From: Cyathus striatus
Lineage: Eukaryota; Basidiomycota; Agaricomycetes; Agaricales; Nidulariaceae
Direction: 5' to 3'
DNA: 64,000 nt
Assembly: GCA_025738555.1 (NCBI GenBank)
Contig: JAOVFP010000010.1
Span: 1,178,001-1,242,000 of the forward strand
Below, in pieces: positions 48,079 to 59,660 of the stretch. Position numbers and translations under genes: made by a program. How positions within the stretch are numbered: position 1 is the first letter of the stretch; the number at the start of each line of letters is the position of its first letter. The notes below the pieces were generated by a model. It was not told the origin of the DNA. It did not search any database and was given only the letters and a program-made list of their open reading frames with translations.

Positions 48079-49140
48079 AGCTTGTAGTATCCATCGCTTG
48101 ACTCCTTGAATAATTAAAATGCAACGGTCACCTTCAACTTCAACACTTCCCGGAGTGGGTGAGCACCAAACACATGCCTACAAAGCCATAGGATGATGTT
48201 GTCATCTGAGCTAGGAGGTTACAGTAGGTTTATTACCTGTATTAGTATATAACATGAGGAAAACAAAAGATAGAGATGATAGTGATATCCTGCATCCTGG
48301 AGAAAGTATCGACTCTCTCAGGACGCGATAAAAAGAGATAAGACAAAGTTATATCATACCCCCGCTCTTCCAACTGACATATGTCATGGTTTTTTATGTG
48401 AGCTAGATGAGCTATGATATATCTAATTCTCTTAGTGTGGTGTTTCTTATTTAACTTTAAGCTTACGTTCGTTCCTGAAAACAAAACAGTTACAGAGTAT
48501 ATGTATAAGCAGCATACATATCATACCCCACAGCGGATTTCGAATTCACACCTACTACTTTAAACGTGCGTGTGGTTCTTCGACTGAGCCAGAGTGGATA
48601 CAGTACGACAAATTCAAATTTCAACCTTGTAAAGAAATTTCAGAAGAAATATTGACCAGGACAGTCCACAGTACCCACTACTCTTTCCTTAACTGCGGGT
48701 CTACTGGCTGCGCCATAAGGGCATTGTTCACTAACCACTGCAGTGTGTAATATCCGCTATACAGATCTGAAATATCAATATTTCGTCAGTGGAGCTGGTG
48801 AAGCATGACACATGCGAAGTACAAAATACAATTCCACTTTATATTCCCTCAGCCCGCGTAAGCACCTAACCCACTCGGATTCATTACCAAGCGCTTAGTA
48901 TAAGAATGGGTGGTTTCAACTGAGATTGAGGGACTTACAAACATTTCCCATCCTTGTACGTAACATCTACCATTTTGATCTATAACTTTCATAAAATACA
49001 GCGAATTTTTGCTGAGATTATAAAAATAAAAGAAGTTACCCTCAGGACTATGATACCCCACCAGTACTAGTGTAAAACTCACATTAATGGTATCTCCGAC
49101 TGCGCCAGAAGGGCTCTGATACAATTCATACATCACGGTG
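48079..49140 (-). repeat. Degraded tandem array of tRNA-like units, block 2
   Basis: Units recognised by minus-strand A-box relics or their flank at about 48203, 48400, 48580, 48715, 48907 and 49100, i.e. spacing near 140-200 bases, all in the same orientation as block 1. The flank after the A-box on the plus strand is often GA.GGGCT..(T)ACA. If the 7.2-kb element and one CATTCG are removed, the first unit lies about 161 bases from the last unit of block 1, so the element inserted into a continuous array. Confidence 0.6.
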
Positions 49141-51125
49141 TAATATCCACCAATTGAATGTGAAATTTCATGCTAATACCATACGTAGCTACACCCTGGA
49201 AAGGACTTCATGATCAGCAGGAAAAACGATTAATGGACTTAGGACATCCGCAGTAAGTGTTGGTTGAAGACTCGAACTCAGACCGGCACTTCGTATCAGT
49301 AGCTCGTACAACTCAACCAGAGGGGTCCACTTCTCGTAGTACTCCGGCAGCCATTTACTTAGTGCAACCTTTATCCAACTTCCATAGCGACGACTCGAAC
49401 TTTTGCAAATCTGGCGGACGCTAGCAAACTTAAAGATTAGATGCAACTGTATTGTCAAACGTAAACAACGCATACATGTCCTTCGAATTATAAACTATGA
49501 AAGAAATCATACGGACAGATCATCACTTAAGTTCACTCTCAGAGTCCGGTTAAATCGCGCAGCACTAGAAACCCTTGGAAAAGCACCATTCCCGCCACCA
49601 GATCTTACCATCGATTCGATTGTAATTGACACTATTAGCGGAAGGACAATCGGTGACGAAGGGGTTTGTCATTCTCTCAAATGCGCAAGAGACGAATGAT
49701 TGCCTAGTCCGTATTAACGTCAGTCTTGAGAGGGTGCCACTGGAGTGACTCGCAACTCTGTCCAGACAGTCCATATCACTGTACACTTGATCCAGTCAAT
49801 TTTAACGTTCCACAATCCCTGTTATTGCACTACGAGATGGCAATGTAGAACCTGCAAAACTACGCACTTTCCACCGCGTTTACCTAGCGTGTCATAGGCA
49901 CAAGCGAGCGAGGGAGGTGGCTTAGAAGTGTGCGGACACCAGGGGTAGACTTTATATATCCTATAGGAGAGAGCGCAGTTAGCAAGGGTGGAGTAGAAGA
50001 ACGGGCCAAGGAATTGAAAAAGGAGAGTAAACGGTGAAAGATGGAACGTCAAATAGAATGAAAGGAGAAGCAAAAGCAACTTTAAGGGGGGTTGATGGTT
50101 GGGAAGAGTGAGGCGATGGCAGAAGACGGAGAAGGGGCGAAATAAAACGGAGAAGGGGAAGGAATGTCGAAGTGAGGAAGGAACGACTTATGGGAAGAGA
50201 AGAGTGAAGAGGAATGTAGTAAGATAAAGGATTCTAAGGGAGAAAGTACGCAGATGAGGCGTACGAACGAACAAGCATCACACCCAACCCCATCTGAGTC
50301 CAAAATCCAAAACAGCTCGCTCTCCCTTTCGTCCTCAAGCACCCTATCTACTCGCTGAGTAGCACAACGGGAGAAAGATACTCCTGGATCCTTCTCGTTG
50401 TCTGCTTTCTGATATAACACTACGCACAACTTAAAGATAATCTGCACATATCCTTCAGAATGAGAGAAGGACATACAACTCATCCCTGCTCTTTAACCCT
50501 TCCGCATGCCGAGTTTTGAACGTTTGAACGTTGAGCTCGAGTTTTCGTCACAGACGGTGGTTATCGAATTTGGTCCAGGGATTGTTATGGATGTGGGAAA
50601 CGAGGTGCTCAAGTTAAGGTTTGTAACGGAGTCGTAATGTTGAAGTAGACGTGGTAAATGTGGAATTGTTTCTTCTCCTGTATAGCACGGATCGTTGAGA
50701 GCATGTCGTAGTAAAGCACCAAGAAGGATTGGATGCCCCGCTGGCCCGAGACTGTGAGAATGCTTACGTAATTTTGATGTTCCTCGCGCTCACGAGTAAG
50801 TACTTACATAGAAGGTAGTTGGAAGTTAGCAGTGCATTCCCAGTGCCAGCCAGTCATTCACAGTGCTGTGGCTTGTTTTCCTCACGCAAAGATAAAAATA
50901 GTTGTCTATGTAGAATAATGTACTTGTTACTTATGGAGTAATGTCATGGTAACAGCAATTTGGTAACGGCGTTTAACTCCATGGCTAAGTTCACAGCACT
51001 GAACAAAGTCCAAAGCGGTGTTACTAGCTCTACTTACAAACAGACCAACGTTAACAGCACTTGGATTGATATATTACCTTCAAGTTCTCCCCTCATCTCT
51101 ACCACCATCGTCTTGCATCCACACC
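49141..51125. other. Region without recognised gene
   Basis: Minus-strand frames at 49189-49473 and 49565-49786 are protein-like in composition (IDGKIWWREW; EKWTPLVELYELLIRSAG) and could be exons of an unrecognised gene, but I could not splice them or name a family. From about 50000 to 50270 the plus strand is purine-rich. A 43-codon frame at 50507-50638 is unsupported. Confidence 0.4.
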
Positions 51126-51968
51126 ATGAAGCGTACACCTCCTCAGCCCCAGCAACCTCAAGCCCACATGTTCAAAAATGCAAATAGCGTAAATATTAAC
51201 GGTGGACGCTACGATAACGCTTCAGGAGCCATTATAGACATATCTGGTCCCTTCGATCCTGCAAAGCTTGACGCCCTCCAAAGAAGCTTGGAAGATACTA
51301 GGATACGTTACGGGAGTAACGTCCACGTTAGTGCATTCGAGGGTTTCAGCGGAGACATACAGGGTAATGGAAGGTTTCAGAATGCCGCCGGAGGGCATTT
51401 TTCTATTGTATCAGGTGGTAAATACCATTCACATTTTCTTTCCTATACTACTCTCCGTATTAATACTTACCACCTGCTCTCCAGAACGAAATTCTGTGAC
51501 AAATGTACCCGGATCTTCTTCTCATTCTCATTTATCTCCAACAAACCGTAAGTCCATTCATAATCCTTACTGTACACTTTGTGTTTATACGTTTTTTCTG
51601 TAGAATCAATGCCTCAAAGGAACATACCTCCCACTAGAAGTGAGGAGTCCATGAACTTCAACGGATCGCGTATGAACAGTTTACCTCCCACCCAATACCA
51701 AGCGACCATGTTCAAAGGGGCGAATGTGGAGAACTTACAGTTCGACAATATGAGCAATGGCATAATAGATTTCTCTGGCCTCGATCTCTCACCTGAGGAT
51801 GCGGCTAAGCTCTACGAAGGTATTATGGCCACCAACAATGAAACCGCTAGCAGCATGACAGCGTCAATGTTCGAAGGCGCAAACGGAAAAGATGTGAAGA
51901 TCCGGAATGTAATGAATATCGCAGGTGCTGGAAGCTCTTATAGGGGAAATAATGGTTTTCAGCGTTGA
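51126..51968 (+). CDS. Two-module glycine-rich protein, paralogue 3
   Basis: Predicted 239-residue protein. Exons 51126-51417, 51485-51547 and 51604-51968, total 720 bases. The module plan is clearest here. Module A starts HMFKNANSVNINGGRYDN, has IIDISG, a helix-like stretch, then SAFEGFSGDIQG and NAAGG. Module B starts TMFKGANVENLQFDNMSNG, has IIDFSGLDLSPEDAAKLYEG, then SMFEGANGKDVKIRNV and NIAGAG. The two aligned halves show an internal duplication. The extra 63-base exon is a serine-rich linker between the modules that paralogues 1 and 2 lack. The ATG at 51126 is the start that lets module A line up with the other paralogues. It sits isolated, 37 kb from its relatives and on the other strand. 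Function unknown. Confidence 0.77.
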
Positions 51969-52260
51969 GAGCATATGTAGCTTTTTGTTACATTGAATAT
52001 ATTACGGGACAAGATTCAACATTTATTACAGTTACTTGAACATGTGATGTAAAGGAAATAAAACTCCAGATTTTAGTGAGGTCGCATATGAGAGAAAGTT
52101 GGGGTTAAGCATAACCTGCCATTCTCAAAGTGTACGTATGACAGTTATGTCGGTAAGGGACACGAGGTAAATGCTTAGTCTGTCAACTTGTAAAGTTTTT
52201 CTACTGTGAAGAATACGTATTACTTAACATACAAAAAAATAAGAACAATTTGTTCATGAC
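51969..52260. other. 3' flank of paralogue 3
   Basis: AT-rich sequence without a feature. An AATAAA-like context (GGAAATAAAACTCC, about 52055) could be a polyadenylation signal. Confidence 0.35.
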
Positions 52261-52264
52261 TCGT

Positions 52265-53330
52265 TGCCAGGGATTGAACAGGCACGGCTTCTACGGTTGA
52301 TACAATCGAAGTAACCACTCCCTGACCGAGTTGTACAAGCTATTGTTAATAGCTATTATAAACGATGCCAATATATGACACTCGTCACATAATTGATTTC
52401 GAATCTGCAACTCAGGTACGATAAAATGAAGAAGTTCCTCTCATTCTAACCCACTGGATCTTGCAGACGATATGGCTATCACAGTAAAAAGAAAGAACTC
52501 AGGTATTACGCCCTATGGCGTCAGTGTATGCAAAACCGGCACTGGTTTGTTCCAACTGAACTAACGGGCGACACTGGGGTTTAATATAGTGCACCATCTT
52601 GACCGTCAAATTCCACCGATACATTCGTTTCATGAAGTATTATGCATTCATGCATCAATGAAATACTTCATAGATGATTCTCACAAAACACGCTACATAC
52701 TCACGCTTTAGAAGAAAAATAGGACATAATTCACGCATTTCAAGTGCCATGTGGGCCACTGCAAGTACCACATACTATCGTACATGAGGCCTCAAACTGG
52801 ACCAGAAGGCCATAGTACACCCACCACCAAAGCGCATAACGCCCACCATCTGAATCTGAAAATTTAATATGAACTTGTTCAAAGATGAACACAAATTTAA
52901 AAAATTGCAGTCGCCAGCTAATCCACGACATGACCCACGGGGTTTTCAACTGAGCTTGAGGTCCGTCAGTGTACATGCCACTCTTGCCTGCAATTCACAA
53001 TATTACCAACAATCCCGACAAAACACGCCCCAAAAAACAAGCATCGGGAATTAGGCCGTAAGAGCCCCCGGGCTGCAGCCTGTGTCCAAGCCACATCCCC
53101 AGGCATAAGCACCCGCAATGCATTCAGCTGAGCCAGAAGGGCTATATCGCGATGTCTACATTCCAATATGGATAGGCCCGGAAAACCCACAGGTTTATAA
53201 ACTATAGCACAATGAGCAAAGTAGTTTCGAGGAAAATGATTTGTGCGAAGATATTGAACTCATCCGAGCACATAGAGCCTTTAGGGGGGCAAGTTGTCCA
53301 ACTGAGCTAGAGGAGTTCGAAGGCATGTAA
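52265..53330 (-). repeat. Degraded tandem array of tRNA-like units, block 3
   Basis: tRNA-like sequences in the same orientation at about 52268-52340 (with a T-arm-like GTTCAATCCC and acceptor-like end), 52545, 52790, 52945, 53125 and 53300. Spacing is mostly 150-250 bases. Typical plus-strand cores are CAACTGAGCT(T/A) or AGCTGAGCCAGAAGGGCT. No unit looks like an intact tRNA gene. Confidence 0.55.
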
Positions 53331-55480
53331 TAGAGGTCTTCAATTAATAACATGGCAACGTTCCAAGTCTACTGACACTACCCAGACAAATAGGAGTCAT
53401 AGATGCAGATAGTGGATACCTATATCATATTGCAGACCATTAAATTAAAGTAAAGCATATCAATAACACTCGTACCTATTCATAGTTTCACAAATATGAC
53501 CTTAGAGTCTTACGTACACCACCTGGCAGCAGCAGAAAACAAAATAGAGCCAGGGCCACACTCGCATAGCGTTCGCTGAAACCCTGAGAGCACCCTGGCA
53601 ATGGGTCCGAGTCCACTTTCGTCGGTGCGTGCGGAGAGATGAAGTCGTTGCCCAGGGATGCCCCCCGGCATAGCACCGAAACGACCAAGCTGATCCCGAG
53701 CTTGAGCTTCCAAATGTACCCTCAACAACCCTACTTTAACATGCCCTCAGCCTCTGCGGTTCGAGCCACTCTGCAAAGGAGCAGACACATGCGTGTAATG
53801 GTGTATATTAGGTGTGCTAAGTAGGAATATTTGGGAGGTGGTGAGGGAGGTATTTGGGTGGGCGCAAATGTAGGATTGTGAATATACTAGAGAATGAAGA
53901 GGAATGGTCAGTGAGACTGAAAGAAAGATAAGGTGGGACTGAATGAAGTTTAATGATAACTGAAGGTTGAGGGGAGAAGAGTGTGCAGAAGAGCGAGATA
54001 AGGTGATTAAAGGGAAGGGGAAGGGGAAGAGCGATGAGCAGTTATGGGGAGAATAACCAAAAAGGTGATAAATATGAGAGGGCGAATACCAAAGGCGGCG
54101 AAAAAAGATAGAAACACAGATACGAACCTATAAACCCTCTTGTTCAGTCTTCCCTTGAACCACTCCTCTTCACTTTTTGATCCCTTGTGGCACTACGACA
54201 TAGAGAAATCAACGCACACGTGACTCAGCTGAGATTTCACGTAGATGGAAACTATTCCAGAGGGCAATTCCGGTTCTCTCCTGTGGTTCAGGTTGGGTCG
54301 AAGCAAGTAGAGGCAGTGAAGTCACAAGTGGTCTAGAAGTGGGAGCCTGGGAGATATTACATATGCAGGAGCTCTTCATCGCGTGTGCATTGGGGCTTGG
54401 GCCGCTTAGCGGAAGTTTGAGACTGCAGCAGTTGTGGGGGGAGCTGGGAAGGTTCGTCGCTCATGATGTCGAAGACTGAGCGCGGTGAACACGGGTTGTT
54501 TCAACTTATTTATTGGGGGAGCTTGCTCCCCCTATTTGTCTGCGTTGGCGAGCGAAAATGCATAGTGGCTGTGCATCAACGACCGGATTTTGCCGCCACA
54601 CTCGGATTCTTCCGCCATTCTCGGATTTGTCCGAAACGCTCGTCAGATTTGCCAGCCGCGCTCGGATTTCTCCTCCACTTTCGGAAGTTTCCGTAAACGC
54701 TCGGGTTTGTCCGCTTTGTGTTGGTGGGCACTGGGCCAATACAGTCCATTAGTCAGCATTGCGATGGTGCATCGAATACACACATTTCCATCATAAATAC
54801 ATCTCTGCTCAAACTTTAGATTCAACAATGGGTACTTTTTACTAAGTTCGTACTTTTATATCACCTTCAAATACTATTGGATAATTGGTACTAGGCAACC
54901 AGTGCACCCATGCATTTAACCATAGTAGAAAAATTTGAGACAAGGATTATGTATTAGAATGAAGCAAGGGCATTTAGAGTGAAGGTAGAATAAATAAATA
55001 ATGCACAAGCTATTAAAATAAAATTAGGACATCAGGACAAAAGTTGGACTACTATTTAGTATATAAAAATGAAGCACAAATTAATAGAATATTGAAGACA
55101 AGACTATTGATACAAAGTACATAATTATTATTCTGATTAAATTCTGTTTAAATGGGGTTCAAGCTGAAATAGTGGCATTTAAAATATAACTAAAAGCTAG
55201 GATTCGTCAAGCTTGCCCTTTAATGTGCATCGCAAAGCGACATACATTACATGTTACATGTGGTGTAAGTATTCCTTAGTCAGCATAGCATACCACATAA
55301 GATGCACAGCCGCTCAGCTGCAGTCTTCTCAAGTTCCCATGGTCCACTGGTCTCATACCGAGATTTTATTTGACCATACATAGTTCTATTTGACATATAT
55401 CATCCACATCCACTTCAACTTAAATCTCAAGTAAAAATGAAAAAGAGTGTTAAGGGAGAGCAATACCCATGAAAGCCACA
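53331..55480. other. Repeat-rich region without recognised gene
   Basis: Contains a purine-rich stretch (about 53820-54110) and a minisatellite (54583-54713). The GC-richer segment around 53510-53720 has overlapping frames on both strands, none recognised. Confidence 0.45.
54583..54713 (+). repeat. Minisatellite, about 19-21-base unit
   Basis: About seven imperfect copies of a unit like CTCGGATTTGTCCGCCA (variants CGGATTCTTCCGCCATT, CAGATTTGCCAGCCGCG, CGGAAGTTTCCGTAAACG). Each unit tends to contain a short GGA...TCC inverted pair. Confidence 0.7.
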
Positions 55481-55489
55481 GCACATTAT

Positions 55490-56715
55490 GAGCTTCTACG
55501 ATGAGGGTCGAACTCACAATTGCTACTTGGTACAAAGGTGGTTCAAATTGAGCAGCTGAGTTACATGGGCTAACATATTGTTCTGCCGTGTTATGTGTAA
55601 TGTCCATCATTCTAACCTAACTTTCAAAAATAACACCAAAGCAGATCAGTTAACCACTGCATAACAAAAAAGTAACACACCCTTATCCGCTGTCATCACA
55701 GGAGTTGTAAACTCCAGAGACCATACTTCTTACATAACATAAGAATTTTATGGCTGAGCTAAAAGACTGCCTGGCTATAATGTGATACCAACCTTGTAAT
55801 ATCCATTGTTATATGGCATTGAAAACTTGAGCACAGATAAATAATAAGAACACTACATTCTTCTACCTGAACATATAAAAAGTGCAACTTGGAAACTTTA
55901 TATATCATGAAAGAAATCTCCAACTGAGCTAGAATGACTTTCACAGTATTAATTCTTTTTGTCTATGCTAATTGTACTATGCTTCACCAAAATAACATAT
56001 AAAGAGTCTTAGTTAAGATAATCAACTAAATCCATGTCGTCTGCATAACCATTAATCCATGTGAAAAATAAAAAAGATATTTTTAAAGGGACTATGCACA
56101 CTTATTACTTAGTGTATCTTTGACTGAGCTATGGTGACTATAGCACATCTTCTCCTCTTACATTTAATATCATTGGTTAAACAATAACAAATTTCAATAC
56201 ATTCTCAACTTTTAGAAAAACAAATGTACTTCCACTATAATATCCCCCACAGAAAATTTCAACTATCCCTTAGAATGAGCCATGCTTCTAAATCTACTGA
56301 GCCTGAGCAGTGGCTACATACAATACAATATATTATCATATTTGAGATACGGCTGACCAGATCTGAAGAATCTATTACAAAAAAGACACTTGTAGATTTG
56401 AAATGAACACCTTTGGCCTTCGGAGTGCAAGTCTCACATGTACATCTTGCAATTCAAAAATGAGAGATCTCTAAGTGTGCTAAAGGGCTGTAGTACATCT
56501 ACACATAAGTGTCTACTATGTCCACTATCTAGATTTAAAATATCAATAAAAAATCACTCTAAGTATATGTGAACCATTATGCATTATAGGTGGTACATAT
56601 TAAAAATCATTTGAAGAACAAGGATGCTCCCCAGGCCAAGCGAGAGTCAAAGTCACATTTCACTGGCATGCTGAGGGTGTGGAGTGTTTGGCAACTGAGC
56701 CTGAGGGGCTTCTGT
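55490..56715 (-). repeat. Degraded tandem array of tRNA-like units, block 4
   Basis: Units at about 55550, 55755, 55925, 56125, 56485 and 56700, spacing about 170-360 bases, all with the A-box on the minus strand. The first keeps a B-box-like GGGTCGAACTC on the plus-strand side (55505). The unit flank GGGCTGTAGTACATC or GGGCTTCTGTAAATG follows the A-box, as in other blocks. Confidence 0.55.
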
Positions 56716-56902
56716 AAATGTTTTACTCTTTCCTATAATGTTCACCCACTTCATCTATTATGAACAAGATGATTTTTGCATTCTTGGAGATACTGTAAAA
56801 AGGGTAACTGTCATATTACACTCCAGGGACACAGCTAGTATCAACACATCCAGAATGGATATACTGTACCATTACAATCAACTGTTCATGAGATTTTTGC
56901 AT

Positions 56903-57108
56903 GACGGCCATGTTCAGTTGGACCTTGTGTTCAATGACCTGTGTGATGTGTGACAAAACCCAAATCTGTTCAAATTTAGGCTTGTGAGCAAAGTGAGCAC
57001 TCACAAAATTTGACCTAGTTTCTTGTACCTCTGTTCAGACTTGGTTGTAATGCATGACAAATCCGGGTTCCATTCAAGTTCACGGCCCTGTGTGACACTC
57101 AGTAAATA
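56903..57108 (+). mobile_element. CpG-depleted relative of the 20687 MITE
   Basis: Aligns with the interior of 20687-20963 in the same orientation (GACGGCCATG start; TTGGACC; GTGTTCAA; CCTGTGTGA; GTGTGACAAAA; CCTCTGTTCA; CGGCCCTGTGTGACAC). Where the 20.7-kb copy reads GCGAGCGAAGCGAGC, this one reads GTGAGCAAAGTGAGC. The terminal inverted repeats are not recognisable. Confidence 0.65.
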
Positions 57109-57112
57109 TGAA

Positions 57113-57590
57113 AAGTTATGCAAAGCCATGGCTGTGACATGTAGTGGGCATGCATGTGCTGTGAATGAGCGGAGGCACTTTTTTGAGTCATGTAGCATGT
57201 ATTTAAGAAGCATCCAAGCAACAGCTAATTATCATCCAAATGACTCTAATTTTTCATGTAAAAGACATCTCTTAGACATATACAGGACATGAATAGAACA
57301 TGTAGTCCACATTTAAAGAAGATATTGTCGACATGTGGCTAGCATCCAGAAAGTCATGCAAAATCATGCCTATAACATGTAGAAGGCATACATGTGTAGT
57401 GCATGAGCAGAGGCACTTTTTTGAGTCATGCACCATGCATTTGAGAAGCATTTGAGTGGCAACTATTTATCATGCAGATCACTTTAGCTCTTACATAAAA
57501 TGCATCTCTTAAACATGTACAGGACATGAACAGAGCATGTACTCAATATTTAAAAGGCATATCTGTCATGTAGTTAACATGTGGTTAACA
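57113..57590 (+). repeat. Two tandem copies of a roughly 236-base unit
   Basis: Unit 1 starts at about 57113 (AAGTTATGCAAAGCCATG) and unit 2 at about 57349 (AAAGTCATGCAAAATCATG). Both continue with ACATGTAG..GGCAT, GAGC.GAGGCACTTTTTTGAG and CATCTCTTA.ACAT.TACAGGACATGAA. Within and after them ACATGTAG/ACATCTAG-type words recur every 10-15 bases up to about 57720. Confidence 0.75.
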
Positions 57591-57833
57591 TCTAGATAGC
57601 ATGTACCTGACATGCAGAATACCATTCTTCGACATCTATAGCTCATGATATTAAATCACCTGGACATGCTGTAGACACTCAATCAACATTTAATTGACAT
57701 CTAGTTGACATGAAGAACAATACATCTAACTAGATATAGATACATTTATGAAGTATTTGCCTTCCCAGTACCTTTCTTTCCAGTAATGTTAGCCTGCTAG
57801 ATATTACATAGTTAGTAAAGAGAGTGACTTGAA

Positions 57834-59213
57834 TTAATAAAGAATTTTTCCACTTACTTCCTCTTTAATCCTTTTCACATCTTCAGCTGTCGGTTTTGGA
57901 CATTGTATATCATTAATTAATGCTTGAATATAATTGACTTGACAGAAATCACACATTCATCAGCAAATCAAATGATAAAACAGTACAAACACAATACAAA
58001 GGTACCTTTTTTCTTCGATCTGAGACCAGTTAGAGTATGTTCTGGATGGTGCATTTTAACCCAGTCTTCAAGCTGTTTCACTGTAAGTGTCTGGATATAG
58101 CAGTGTTAGTGTTGATAATGTAAAGAACAATTGAAGAATGGCCAATCATACCGATAGGAGTGCCATCATCCTATCAGTATCCTGGGGGCCCAGGGCTAGT
58201 GGTGTGGGTGCTGAGGATTCCTGCAGTCCAGCTGCCAGCACAACTGGTTGCTCCTTAACAAGCATTAATTAACGCTAGCCAGAATCATAATACTGGAGAA
58301 GCTACTTACATCAGACTTTGGACAAATTGTGAGGTGTTCAATAAGTTGCTCAAGATAATCATCACTAAGGTATGCATTAGCCGCAACCCCATGATGAAAG
58401 CACATATGGTGCGCAATACAACAGGTCCTTATCATTGCAGCCAACAGTTTGCATGTGAAAGATGCATCATTACCAATAGTAGCCCACATGCTAACTGCTG
58501 TGCGCCAGTGAACACCACCACCTACAAATATGTGGTGTCCCCAGCCTTTGTTCAGGTCATCTTCACTAATATCAGGGTCACTGGGATCAGCCAAGTCAAT
58601 CCTAGCGAGGACTGCACTGGCATCAGCAGATGGGCTGCAGATAGCAGACAATGGGGCTTGTGCTAATGCAATGAGCAGGTCCAGTGCACTGGTGTATTTC
58701 TTGAAGTCCAGATCATCAGAGAATAGAGCTAAGTTGTCAATCAGTAATGATAGTAACTGCATGTGAGTGTAATATAAAGCACGTACCTGTAAGGGCATCA
58801 ATTGAGGGCCCAACTTGTATAAATGATATGTCCAAGGGCTTGACCTGCAGTGATGAAGGAACACTGCTGATGGTGTTGGCTGTGAAATGCTGTTTCTCAA
58901 GGGCAGCTGAGAGATTGTTGAGTGGTATTCCATGAGGTTCTTGAGTTGGGGCTGTAGAACTCAGAGGCAAGTCACTTTCCTGAGGAACGTCACTACCACA
59001 GCCTCCCACAGCTATAAGTGGGCTTGGTGGGTCAATGACAACTCTGAAATTGTTGTCCACAAGAAGGGAACCAGGCGCACCGGCACTACAGGTGTTTGGA
59101 GCTGCAGCTGTCACTGGATGTGCACTTGGGTCAGCTGATGTGCTGGCACTGCCTGTAGGTGATTCTTCTTGAAGGCTGTGAGAGTACGAAACAAACTGAG
59201 GTTGAAAAGACAT
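57834..59213 (-). CDS. Unrecognised mushroom-type protein, ORF C of a three-ORF group
   Basis: Predicted 373-residue protein. Exons 59213-58787, 58728-58310, 58253-58152, 58090-58006 and 57922-57834; total 1122 bases in frame. The N-terminal half is low complexity (Ser, Pro, Ala). The central block is conserved-looking and helical: DDLDFKKYTSALDLLIALAQ, DLNKGWGHHIFVGGGVHW, FTCKLLAAMIRTCC and ANAYLSDDYLEQLIEHL. The C-terminus has a SAP-like stretch LTVKQLEDWVKMHHP followed by a lysine cluster, which hints at nucleic-acid binding. I do not recognise the family, though the style is of repeated mushroom genes. Its start is 69 bases after the ORF B stop, same strand. All frames are intact. Confidence 0.65.
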
Positions 59214-59282
59214 ATGAATAAAGCTGTCCCCCTGACCACAAGCCCCAAAACCCAATGAAAAATCCCCACTTCCATCTTTCCT

Positions 59283-59654
59283 TCACTTGCTAGAGGTGCT
59301 AGACTCTGCTGTTGTTGTCGATGCACGCTGTCTTTTACTGGGGATCAGTAGTTGATTCTGGCATTTCCTCTCACCTTCATGTAGCGTCTTCATTATTTGC
59401 ACAAGCATACTCTTGCATTTCCAGTGACCAGCACAGTACATGAGCAGAGGCTGTTCCTTCTCCAGCTTTTGGATTGCCACTTGCCACTTAACAGGATGTT
59501 GTTTCTCAAAGTGATTTGCTGTTAAATCATTTGCTGGATCCAGGAGAAGCTCCCAAAGGTCACTCTGAACGACATCCTTTGTGCTTTCAAGAATGTAATG
59601 CCAGGTTATGGCATCAATGTTCATGCCATCAGGTCTTTGAATGAAGTACTCCAT
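59283..59654 (-). CDS. Unrecognised small protein, ORF B of a three-ORF group
   Basis: A single-exon 123-residue frame starting at the ATG 59654, only six bases after the stop of ORF A. It contains MNIDAITWHYILESTKDVV, HPVKWQVAIQKLEKEQPLL and MYCAGHWKCKSMLVQIMK, ending in a Ser/Thr-rich tail. No known domain is recognised. The tiny gap to ORF A in a eukaryote means either one gene with an unseen intron joining A and B, or a shared transcript. The TGA between them is clear in the sequence. Confidence 0.55.
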   Translation of the reverse strand: MEYFIQRPDGMNIDAITWHYILESTKDVVQSDLWELLLDPANDLTANHFEKQHPVKWQVAIQKLEKEQPLLMYCAGHWKCKSMLVQIMKTLHEGERKCQNQLLIPSKRQRASTTTAESSTSSK

Positions 59655-59660
59655 GCTTCC

